DNA of 64,000 nt, taken from the NCBI RefSeq assembly GCF_003254585.1, contig NZ_QJGZ01000040.1, positions 496,001 to 560,000 of the forward strand, written 5' to 3'. Below are positions 38,901 through 44,642 of this stretch, one piece after another (the first letter of the stretch is position 1; each line of letters begins with the position of its first letter). The stretch comes from Flavobacterium sharifuzzamanii. Its GTDB lineage: Bacteria > Bacteroidota > Bacteroidia > Flavobacteriales > Flavobacteriaceae. The notes under the pieces are model-generated. The model was not told the origin of the DNA and made no database searches. It saw only the letters and a list, made by a program, of their open reading frames with translations. Position numbers and translations under genes: made by a program.

Positions 38901-40278
38901 TGCAACTCAAACACTAAACATTGCTTTTGAAAGCAATACGATTTACAATTCAGGCAATCAAACCGGAAATGGATTTGTGTTTGTAGACAATCAGTACAAT
39001 AGTGCCTCTGTTTATTCTTTCAAAAATAACATTATCCAAGACGAGCGGGAGAATGCAAAACCGCTTTATTTATTTAATTCTAATAATGCTGCAGGAGCAG
39101 GAAAACTGGTTTTAGACAATAATCTTCTTGTTGGCGTTTCTTCTCAGATAGTGAAAGGATCGGTTACTGTGGGAGAGTCTAATATTAAGACATTATTAGG
39201 TTTAGGGATGGTGGCACTAGCATACCCAAATCCAGCGCAAGGTAATTTTAGCTTTTCTAAAAATTCTCCATTAGCCAAGGCTTCGTTAGAAGGAAATGTT
39301 TTGGGAGATCCAAGATGGCTAAAAGCAGATGCCAAGTTTTCTAAAATAAGCTATTTTAATTCTATTGATGGAAAAGATATTATACTTGATCCTGCCGAAT
39401 ACATGGAAGGTGCGGTTACAAACTTAAAAATTCCAAAATTAGAAGGCTATAGTTTCTTTGGATGGTCCGCGACAGCAACAACGCCTGGATTATTAAAAAC
39501 GATTCTGGCAACTACTACAGGAAATCAAGTCTTTTATGCTTTTTGGGGAGAAGGAGGAAACAACAAACCAGATCCAAAACCCATTGTTAAATCGGGTGTT
39601 TCTTATTTAAATTCAATTGATGGACATGCTATTTCTGGTTTAAATCCCATAGAATATACAGAAGGTACAGTATTAGCATTGCCAGTACCAACCTTAAAAG
39701 ATTATACTTTTTACGGATGGTCGGTTTCACCAACAGCCCCTAATACTATAAAAGAAATTGCCAGCACTACAACAGGAAATCAGACCTTTTATGCCTTTTG
39801 GGGAGTAGACGGAAATAATAAACAGGATGAACCGCCTGCTTTTTATAGCATTTCGTACTTGAATTTGCCTGCAGGAGCAGTTAACCCAAATAAAACGACT
39901 TTGCAAACAGGCATTGCTTTTACATTAGAAGAAGCGCAATGTTCGGGATATCGCTTTTTAGGATGGTATGCAGATGCTTTGTACGGAAAAGAAATAATAG
40001 GTTTTAGCATTACGCAGAAAGATAATTTTACTCTTTACGGACGCTGGAAAAAACTTGGAGAGTTTTTAGTTTTTCCAACGGTAGCTACAGGAAAAGTAAC
40101 CTTAAAATCAAGTGCAGAATTTGATCAATTGGTTATTTTCAGCATGAACGGACTTTTGGTTAAAAAAGTTGATGCAATTGGCGCTGAAACGGAGATATCA
40201 GTTTCTGATTTGGCTTCTGGCAGTTATTTCATTAAAAGTCTTAAGACGGGACAGACAGCTAGAATTATCGTTAAATAA
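32992..40278 (+). CDS. Giant T9SS-exported CE8 methylesterase / PL1 pectate lyase fusion
   Basis: This 2,428-residue mosaic joins two pectin enzymes. Layout: signal peptide 1-21; CBM6-like module to about 150; two divergent InlB-type beta repeats to about 312; a beta domain to about 490; an SbsA-like Ig domain; a CE8 domain about 591-905 (GVRLRSKQDTQ, EGDVDFICGGG, YYLGRPWQN); a fibronectin-like unit; an InlB-type repeat near 993; an autotransporter-like beta region; and a PL1 pectate lyase about 1342-1735 (IPAFPGAEGYGKYVTGGRGG, VDHCSMSWSTDE, ARNAS-type SFHHNLLAHHDSRNPRLG). Then come a DTDSDGMPDKWE calcium-loop motif, a DUF4957/DUF5123-like beta-helix about 1791-2115 ending GDPRWL, three more NSIDG-type repeats, and a T9SS type A sorting domain about 2358-2428 (SGSYFIKSLKTGQTARIIVK). 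It is probably cell-surface or secreted. Confidence 0.93.
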   Translation: MKKQFFIHLFLVLFTVMGFSQTIEKIEAETFNQASGARAETNAARSGGGNVGYIKNNTWIKFNAVNFTEFVTRFDIAAAGATGGTIEFRLGSATGTLIGSATISGSTSFTDYKKFSAAITPTTGSYDLYLVFLGPGTGYLFNVDYFEKVTDNPNAVTHKLTVDVNPASSGTVTLNPAGTTFAKGTEIKLTANKNFGYSFKQWVDDKGAVISTANPLTFTLNEDMTLVAQYDAVPTYTLTVNADGAFGLGDYTVSPAGKDGAFSVYESGTNVTITAVENDIIKFSNWADGSTSLSTSAVMNENKTVTATYANQTFIAGWTFKNDQYANPRVAELYSKVENRPQLFAYNIADNVFAPNVRLQNRGGKNGFCVWNTERGNFYYFMTTLSTVGYKNINVASGLLGYYYGCDEWTFQYSLDGVNFVNVSALTTINTGTITNIGGVLPAEAEGKEKIYLRWIPNINGPKHGSAIDVTATILSNLMIKADEVLVSDAVAPVLESSFPTESAGSVAANGSIILNYNEQVQSGTGNAVLNGKNLNAEFVNKTVKFSYFGLEYNKQYTFTIPAGFVKDLSGNDGSAVALSFKTMEKPIPAKRKFDLIVDADATEDQIASGKYVKTIAEAFNAAPNNSASRFLVLIANGTYNLGGDGTNPQDVVLKLPSGKNNVSLVAQSKDKVILQGNPGWGIKNAVLSIEANDLYMENVTIEHKDGITTSGQRPALNPAGDRNVYNGVRLRSKQDTQVTGGKRSFYYKSTIEGDVDFICGGGTHWFEECKLVSVAAGYIVAPNHDTATQYGYIFNNNTITASTSYYLGRPWQNAPRAVYLNTKMMTEPNTAGWASMGTVPALFAEYNSVNGNGVAVNTDNRTNIFTVNGVAQTGNYNPVLTKAQADEFTIDNVLSGTDKWDPRRVVEQITKPSNLVVSAANTLKWDENPYAICYVISKEGKVLGITTEASFADPSAVAGTYTYTVQAANEYGGLSDLSSIIMAVNGGSAKSSIAYLNSIDGTPLSGLTPTEYIEGTVTKLPNPTLAGYTFYGWSSSATTANTLNEIAATATGNQTLYAFWGAGGNNKPNEVTPSSNFDYEFTAAANKSWDNAGNYNPAVMPVAGKTVSCTKEIETTATVFPADMTLSDAGALRLRGAHKATGVLTFKEGTRVYYNTSGAGMALEAPMVISGKVKFEMISGIANQTIMTLSGSVSGNGTISPLNIGQGVNANTGTLLLKGDNSEFIGTWDLRQKSVKFPTLNYPTVIEGASANAFGSGSIKIGQDNYVIFSHERAAGSTLNLNITENGKASLNIVLNVQKLTINGVDFKEGTYDKTTNPEFFNGEGKIEVKKEITGGGTESIPAFPGAEGYGKYVTGGRGGKVIYVTNLNDSGAGSLRDAIGQAGPRIVVFKVSGNIELKSELNITDNITIAGQTAPGGGITLKDYNVKVRGNNIILRYLRFRMGDTHDVENDALGGRFQKNIIVDHCSMSWSTDECVSFYQNENFTLQWCIISESLRNSVHAKGAHGYGGVWGGRNASFHHNLLAHHDSRNPRLGEYANDIFAKTDLVDIRNNVIYNWGGNSCYGGDAMNVNLVNNYWKPGPGTSNSTKERILSTGRSLDTASPLYGIWGKYFVDGNYVVGSERATQDNWTYGVYSQFHGSQLPVSDADKASLKISAPHAFGEITTHSATKAYELVLENAGANLYRDAVDKRAVEDTRSGKASIMNGGNGSTNGYIDTPSAAGGWPVLPSGEAPTDTDSDGMPDKWETEKGLNPASSADGNLKTIDGKYTNIEVYINSLVNHITENQNGSLDVYVNPQNFVEKYNAAENGSKFIMASGIYTASADLAVKNHKYAFIPDAGAKPVFAGSFVSENPETVSGSFSFNGVDFDLTNGGASLLQLKKGASISSFEIRNSTIKGIKQSLLVTDGVSENVISKIVIENCIVDGSAATGGSFIQPDSRIVNSISVKNSTIFNFEKANSFLVLQNKNAATQTLNIAFESNTIYNSGNQTGNGFVFVDNQYNSASVYSFKNNIIQDERENAKPLYLFNSNNAAGAGKLVLDNNLLVGVSSQIVKGSVTVGESNIKTLLGLGMVALAYPNPAQGNFSFSKNSPLAKASLEGNVLGDPRWLKADAKFSKISYFNSIDGKDIILDPAEYMEGAVTNLKIPKLEGYSFFGWSATATTPGLLKTILATTTGNQVFYAFWGEGGNNKPDPKPIVKSGVSYLNSIDGHAISGLNPIEYTEGTVLALPVPTLKDYTFYGWSVSPTAPNTIKEIASTTTGNQTFYAFWGVDGNNKQDEPPAFYSISYLNLPAGAVNPNKTTLQTGIAFTLEEAQCSGYRFLGWYADALYGKEIIGFSITQKDNFTLYGRWKKLGEFLVFPTVATGKVTLKSSAEFDQLVIFSMNGLLVKKVDAIGAETEISVSDLASGSYFIKSLKTGQTARIIVK

Positions 40279-40285
40279 GTTTATG

Positions 40286-40317
40286 ATTCGGGATGAATTT
40301 TAATGCTCATCCCGAAT
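40286..40317 (+). terminator. Hairpin after the giant gene
   Basis: Perfect 11-bp arms ATTCGGGATGA (40,286-40,296) and TCATCCCGAAT (40,307-40,317) begin 8 bases after the stop. The following run is A-rich rather than T-rich, so termination strength is uncertain; it may act as an RNA 3' stabiliser. Confidence 0.55.
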
Positions 40318-40357
40318 AACAAAAGCAGAGTTTTTTAAAATTAAAATCATCATAGAT

Positions 40358-41014
40358 ATGAATAATAATATAAAATTATTAGTCTTGGCTTGTATAATGC
40401 TGCTGTCTTCGTGTTCAAGTGAGAGTGAAAGTGGCCAAGATACTAATGCAAACAAAGGATTCCTAAAAATTGGGAGTCAGACGGTAGAATTATCGCAAGG
40501 CTATCTGGAGAATTTTGGTATTCGAGGAAATGCCTATAATATTGATTTTTCGTTGCGATCTAAGTCTATTTCTGCTGCTGAGGATGGAGCAGTAGTTTAC
40601 TTCGAATTGTTTTCTTCTCTTCAAAATAATTTAGCAAAAGGAGATTATAGTTATGGAGGTTTTTCTGAAGCAACAGCTTATACTTTTACAAAATGGGGAC
40701 AATCTTTATTGGGGAAAAATATCAATGCGGAAAAAGGCGCTCTGTCGATTACAAACGGCACTAGCATTCGGCCTACTGAAGGAACTTTCAAAGTTACCGA
40801 AAATGGAGAAAAATATAAAGTTAGTTTTACCGGGAAAGGTACTGCAAGCATTTATAAAGACGGCGTAATTGCGGCAACTCAGAATAATGTTTCTTTTAGC
40901 ATGCAGTATTTTGGAGATGTAAAGAAATCAGAGGGCAAGATATTTAGTTCTTCAGCTGGGAAAAAAGCTTTGAGCCCAATCGCAGAGAAGGATCATTCCC
41001 CAATTTTTAATTAA
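40358..41014 (+). CDS. Small lipoprotein at the end of the pectin PUL
   Basis: This 218-residue protein has a clear lipoprotein signal (ACIMLLSSCSSES) and a probably beta-rich exported domain without recognisable motif. The segment TFKVTENGEKYKVSFTGKGT reads like alternating strands. It follows the giant enzyme gene after a hairpin and is the last gene of the locus, ahead of a strong terminator. It could be a surface or periplasmic accessory protein; no function is assigned. Confidence 0.65.
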   Translation: MNNNIKLLVLACIMLLSSCSSESESGQDTNANKGFLKIGSQTVELSQGYLENFGIRGNAYNIDFSLRSKSISAAEDGAVVYFELFSSLQNNLAKGDYSYGGFSEATAYTFTKWGQSLLGKNINAEKGALSITNGTSIRPTEGTFKVTENGEKYKVSFTGKGTASIYKDGVIAATQNNVSFSMQYFGDVKKSEGKIFSSSAGKKALSPIAEKDHSPIFN

Positions 41015-41047
41015 ATTATGATGTCATAAGTTAAATATAATTAATCT

Positions 41048-41080
41048 AAAGCCTGAATTCTTTCAGGCTTTATTTTTTTT
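41048..41080 (+). terminator. Terminator at the end of the pectin PUL
   Basis: A 10-bp stem (AAAGCCTGAA / TTTCAGGCTT, 41,048-41,057 and 41,061-41,070) with a 3-base loop is followed by a T-rich tract. It lies 33 bases after the last lipoprotein gene and ends the locus. Confidence 0.85.
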
Positions 41081-41322
41081 TAATAAACTCTTTTAAATTC
41101 TATAATTTTATTAGTTGCTTTTTCGACGGAATCGACGCTTTAGATTAAATATTTGAGATTTTTTATAAATGTCTTATTAAGCTAACACTTATTTTTTATA
41201 TTTGTTTCAAATACTTGTTTAAATGTTCTCTTGAAACAGGCTGTTTTCCAAGTTAAACTTTTACTTTAGGACAATATTGTCAACGGTTTCTTGTTATTTT
41301 CTGTTTTGTAAACTCTGTACTA

Positions 41323-41380
41323 CATTTGTATTTCTTGTCAATGCACGCCTTACAAATTCTGGAGAATTTTTGGAACTCCG
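41323..41380 (+). repeat. Attachment-like direct repeat, copy B
   Basis: Bases 41,323-41,363 match copy A (7,881-7,921) at 37 of 41 positions in the same orientation, and similarity continues with GAATTTTTGGAACT. Copies A and B therefore bracket the whole pectin locus. Upstream of copy B about 150 bases resemble the corresponding region of copy C. It could be an attachment site or relic of one. Confidence 0.6.
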
Positions 41381-41411
41381 ATATGGCTTAAAATAGCTAT
41401 ATCTTAACTGG

Positions 41412-41831
41412 CTAAAGCTTCTCTCTATTTTTTTTGATTTCAGCCACAAGATCCAAAACAAAATTTACTTTAGAGTAGGTTATGTCTTTTTTTATTTTTT
41501 CATCGATATAGTTGTTGATCCAATTGATATCCTTCTGCTGGATTAAAAGGGATGTTGCAATTAATGGCGGCCTTTTGCCTTTTTTAATTTTTCTGTAGAA
41601 CCTTCTTTCAGCCCCTTCACCGCAGGTGATTCTGGGATGCTTTTTTTTCAGGAATCGCAGCCCGTCTTTAAAGATCCGCTTGAAATTATACCTGACATCG
41701 GATTGGATTTTATGGCTGATCTCTGAAAACAGGTAGGCATACGATTCTTCAGGAATCTGCATGCTGAAGCTCTTTGTCTGGTTTTTGGAACTGGCCGATT
41801 TCGGGTTGCCGGTCTTGATCTGCTTTGTCAT
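41412..41831 (-). CDS. Basic DNA-binding-like protein of a mobile patch
   Basis: This 139-residue strongly basic protein has no membrane segment or signal. The N-terminal 25 residues are disordered and Ser/Lys-rich, then SFSMQIPEESYAYLFSEISH suggests a ribbon-helix-helix-like DNA-binding start, followed by basic helices and a C-terminal helix. It vaguely resembles accessory mobilisation proteins of Bacteroidota elements (BtgA type), but the match is not secure. Two operator-like repeats lie just upstream. Association with transposase genes supports an origin in a mobile element. Confidence 0.5.
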   Translation of the reverse strand: MTKQIKTGNPKSASSKNQTKSFSMQIPEESYAYLFSEISHKIQSDVRYNFKRIFKDGLRFLKKKHPRITCGEGAERRFYRKIKKGKRPPLIATSLLIQQKDINWINNYIDEKIKKDITYSKVNFVLDLVAEIKKNREKL

Positions 41832-41856
41832 AATCCAAAAAAATGAAGTTATACCA

Positions 41857-41895
41857 TTAGTTCAAAATTAATGTTTTTCCTAATTCAAAATTAGC
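41857..41895. promoter_or_regulatory. Pair of operator-like direct repeats
   Basis: TTAGTTCAAAATTAAT (41,857-41,872) and CTAATTCAAAATTAGC (41,880-41,895) are 23 bases apart, roughly two helical turns, and share TTCAAAATTA. The second is a palindrome with 6-base arms. They lie 26-64 bases upstream of the divergent basic protein's ATG, fitting a binding site for that protein, which is speculative. Confidence 0.4.
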
Positions 41896-42061
41896 CTATT
41901 TTTAGTTTTTCAATGCGTTCAGAGGATTTGTGCCAATAATGGAGCATTGGCGGAGCTTGGTTTTTTGAAAAAAAAATAAAGCGGGCAATCTTTTTTTTCC
42001 GTTTTTAGCTGCTGGTTTTACGCGGTTTGCAAATATGCAGTCTGCAGCTAGAATAAAGGCA

Positions 42062-42721
42062 TCAATTGCTTATTCCTCTATCTGCGCAGGTAGCCCTAGG
42101 TAACATCTGATATTCCAAGTTCCCTTTAATTTTCTTTGTTCTGATTGTTAAGCCCAGTTCATTCATATATTTGTTTACTGTAAAGCTTGAAATTTCATAT
42201 CCCATATTCTGGAGTTCAGCTGCAATTCTTTTGCTGCCATAGCGCTTCTCGCAAGCATAGAAAATATTGGATATTTCTTCCTGAATTAAAATTTTTCTTT
42301 TTTGCCTTTCGGAAAGCAAGGGATTTTTCCATTTATGGTAGGTAGGCCTGTTTACTTCTAAAACACTGCACATTAATCTTATGGAGTATGATTTTTCATT
42401 TTCCGCAATGAAGGAAAAGAGCTGCGCTCTTTCTTTAAGGAGAAATCTCCCCGCTTTTTTTAAGATTTCAAATTTAAGATTTGCTTTTATTATTTTTTTT
42501 TCGAGATCATGGATCTGCTGGTCTTCTGGACTTAATTTAAGCCTTCCGAATCCTGGAAAACTTCCGCTTCCGTATTTGAGAGCATCCTGCTGCCATCTGC
42601 ATAATGTGCATCTGAGAATGCCAAGTTCTTTTGCTGCTCCGGCAATATTGCCTTTTTCATAGCTTAGCGCCACTGCTCTGTTTTTGAAATCACGGCTAAA
42701 AACTCTTTTTCTTTCCTTCAT
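42062..42721 (-). CDS. IS3-like protein lacking the DDE domain
   Basis: This 219-residue protein aligns with the N-terminal half of the upstream transposase: an HTH region (KRVFSRDFKNRAVALSYEKG, LGILRCTLCRWQQDALKYG) and the HTH_21-type segment (KSYSIRLMCSVLEVNRPTYH, EKRYGSKRIAAELQNMGYEI). It stops right where the integrase core would start, leaving a short unrelated tail (PRATCADRGISN). Its ATG overlaps the transposase stop as ATGA, so it is translationally coupled. It may be a natural DNA-binding regulator or inhibitor of transposition, or a second transposase that lost its catalytic half. Confidence 0.75.
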   Translation of the reverse strand: MKERKRVFSRDFKNRAVALSYEKGNIAGAAKELGILRCTLCRWQQDALKYGSGSFPGFGRLKLSPEDQQIHDLEKKIIKANLKFEILKKAGRFLLKERAQLFSFIAENEKSYSIRLMCSVLEVNRPTYHKWKNPLLSERQKRKILIQEEISNIFYACEKRYGSKRIAAELQNMGYEISSFTVNKYMNELGLTIRTKKIKGNLEYQMLPRATCADRGISN

Positions 42722-43926
42722 ATTGTTAATTGATGATTTTCATTTATGCCCAAAGGCGCATCTTCTGATTTGATTTGTATGGCATTAAATTCTTCTATTG
42801 TCTGATAATCCAATGAAGAGTGTCTCCTTTTTTTATTATACCAATTTTCTATGAAATTGAATATTTCTGCTTTAAGCTGCATATGGGGAAGCAGTTTTAT
42901 TCTATATATCAGTTCTTTTTTTAATGAACTGAAGAAGCTTTCGCATACGGCATTATCCCAATGGGTCCCTTTTCTGCTCATGCTTCGCGTACAGCCGTAT
43001 AATTCTAATTTTCCAGAGAAAGATTCGTTGGCGTACTGGACCCCTCTGTCGGAGTGGAAGATCAATCCCTCTTTAATTTTTCTATTGTTCACGGCCATTT
43101 CAAAGGCTGGCAAAGTGGTTGCCCTGGTCTGCATTGTGCTGCTGCAGCTCCAGCCGATTATCTTTCGGTCGTATAGATCCATTATGATGGTTAGGTATAG
43201 GAATCCTCGATCAGTTTGGATGTACGTGATGTCGGAAACCCAAACTTTAGATGGGGAATCTGTTTTAAATATCCCGTTAAGAATATTTTTGGGAACATAG
43301 TTATTATGATTAGAATCTGTTGTCTTTTTAAATTTTCGAGCAGTTATGCGGCGCAGCCCAAGTTCTTTCATATAAAAAGAAACCGTGCTCTCTTTTATTG
43401 CATATCCTAGCGCTTGCAGCTCTCTGGTAATTTTAGTTTTTCCATACCGTTTTTTATGGAGGAAGTAAATTGAAGCGATGTCTTTTTTTAATGCGATTAT
43501 ATTTTTCCGCCTCTCGGAGATGCCATGTTTTTTCCATTTGAAATAGCCTCTTAAACCAATTTCAAGTACATTGCACATTTCTTTGATAGAATACTTTTTT
43601 TCATTATTCTTTATGAATTCATAAATTGTCAATTTGTTTTGGAAAAGATAGCTGGAGCCGTCTTTTAATATTTCATATCTTAATTCAGATTCCTTGCATT
43701 CTTTAGAAAGTTCAAAGCGCTTTTTGTCTTTAGGATGGACTCTAGCATAACCGGGCCCCAAGAAACTTGCAGATCCGTATTTTTCATATTCCCTTCTCCA
43801 TCTGGAAAGCGCGCAGGGGAGCACCCCAATTTCTTTTGCAATATCCTTTAGCGTTCTTCCTCTGTAACTGGCTAAAATAGCGTCTTCTTTAAATTTGCGG
43901 TCAAATTTTCTTCGTTTCTCTGCCAT
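42718..43926 (-). CDS. IS3-family transposase with fused N-terminal HTH
   Basis: This 402-residue transposase has, in one uninterrupted frame, what classic IS3 elements make by frameshifting. Residues 1-60 form the OrfA-like HTH (IAKEIGVLPCALSRWRREYE) and residues about 125-195 the HTH_21 region. The rve integrase core follows from about 225, with the complete DDE triad: Asp in VWVSDITYIQT, Asp in LIFHSDRGVQYANESF and Glu in HWDNAVCESFFSSLKKELIY. It is probably catalytically intact. Terminal inverted repeats could not be identified by eye, so the element ends remain undefined. Confidence 0.88.
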   Translation of the reverse strand: MAEKRRKFDRKFKEDAILASYRGRTLKDIAKEIGVLPCALSRWRREYEKYGSASFLGPGYARVHPKDKKRFELSKECKESELRYEILKDGSSYLFQNKLTIYEFIKNNEKKYSIKEMCNVLEIGLRGYFKWKKHGISERRKNIIALKKDIASIYFLHKKRYGKTKITRELQALGYAIKESTVSFYMKELGLRRITARKFKKTTDSNHNNYVPKNILNGIFKTDSPSKVWVSDITYIQTDRGFLYLTIIMDLYDRKIIGWSCSSTMQTRATTLPAFEMAVNNRKIKEGLIFHSDRGVQYANESFSGKLELYGCTRSMSRKGTHWDNAVCESFFSSLKKELIYRIKLLPHMQLKAEIFNFIENWYNKKRRHSSLDYQTIEEFNAIQIKSEDAPLGINENHQLTI

Positions 43927-44209
43927 TTTTTTTTAAAATTTTGGTTTGTAGATCTCGATTTTGAAATTCACTTCTTACCGGCTAAAATAATCCTTATAGC
44001 TGGACTTGTATTTTTTTATCTTAAAGTTTGCATCAAAAGCATTTGATATTCTGAATAGAGAAATTTGTCTTACTTCTGGAGATGTGACTGCGCTGTTTGA
44101 GAAAGTGTATCTTCGTTTTTCATTTGAGAATTTTCATTCTTAATCAGATAGTTTTTTTGGGTTAGAATAAGAAAGGAGATTTATAAAACTAATAGAAAGA
44201 CTTTTTAAT

Positions 44210-44396
44210 TTAACATTTATTTTTATATTTTTGTTTCAACTACTAAGTTAAAAGTTCTTTCGAAAACCATATTATTCTGCAAAAGTATTGGACACATTAC
44301 CAATGGTGTTTTTGTAAGATTTTAAATTGTAAATTTTTGTACCTCATTTGTACCTCAAGATTGTCTAACCCTTATGAATTAAGGAAAGTTAATTTC
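44210..44396 (+). repeat. Attachment-like direct repeat, copy C with upstream arm
   Basis: The upstream arm resembles 41,180-41,320 (for example ACATTTATTTTTATATTT against ACACTTATTTTTTATATT, and a GTTTCAA element after it). The distal part carries TTGTACCTCATTTGTACCTC (44,337-44,356), nearly identical to TTGTACCCCATTTGTACCTC beside copy A, then CCCTTA and GGAAAG matches. It is therefore a third, diverged member of the same repeat family. Confidence 0.5.
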
Positions 44397-44440
44397 TGCA
44401 TTGGCAAATAGAGGGCGCAAAGAAACATAAAATAAAAACA

Positions 44441-44488
44441 AAAAAAATAGCTAAAATGTTTGCAGTTAACATTTTTAGCTATTTTTTT
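44441..44488. terminator. Bidirectional hairpin terminator
   Basis: Arms AATAGCTAAAATGTT and AACATTTTTAGCTATT (one base bulged) enclose a 7-base loop, with A residues before and T residues after, so it can terminate transcription from either side. It isolates the phosphorus locus from the mobile patch. Confidence 0.7.
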
Positions 44489-44642
44489 TATTCAATTCTT
44501 TTTGAGAAAATATAATCAAGATATACTTTTTAAGAGCTTTGCAAATCAATATTTATATAGTAAATATATTGTTAATATAATTTTAAAAGTGACGTAACTT
44601 CAATTCTGATAATAGATTGTTTTTTTGATATAAAAATTTTTT

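Larger units (their letters stand above)
41015..41411. other. Boundary region with attachment-like copy B
   Basis: This 397-base gap contains the PUL terminator and, from about 41,170 onward, a stretch resembling the region upstream of copy C (44,210-44,400). No gene is visible. TATATTTG at 41,197-41,204 matches the Bacteroidota -7 consensus, but without an associated reading frame. Confidence 0.55.
42062..43926 (-). mobile_element. IS3-like two-gene element (ends undefined)
   Basis: The transposase and its coupled, DDE-less paralog form one unit on the minus strand. An imperfect inverted repeat, TTTTAGCTGC (42,003-42,012) with GCAGCTAGAA (42,044-42,053), lies just beyond the second gene and could be its terminator. 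Element borders are given only as the coding limits because no target duplication or terminal repeat was recognised. Confidence 0.6.
43927..44642. other. Non-coding region with attachment-like copy C and a relic ORF
   Basis: This 716-base gap holds three things: an open frame without start at about 44,000-44,143 (reading SGDVTALFEKVYLRFSFENF before a stop) that looks like a decayed gene end; copy C of the attachment-like repeat with its homologous upstream arm at about 44,210-44,400; and a bidirectional hairpin near 44,441-44,488. No intact gene is seen. Confidence 0.55.

Noticed and set aside
42062..42721. Programmed frameshift joining the two IS3-like genes
   Set aside because: The transposase already contains the N-terminal HTH and full DDE core in one frame, and the second gene starts with its own ATG in an ATGA overlap.
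41340..44400. Possible tRNA or tmRNA fragment at the attachment-like repeats
   Set aside because: Integration often targets RNA genes, but no cloverleaf or CCA-ended stem could be traced in any of the three copies.
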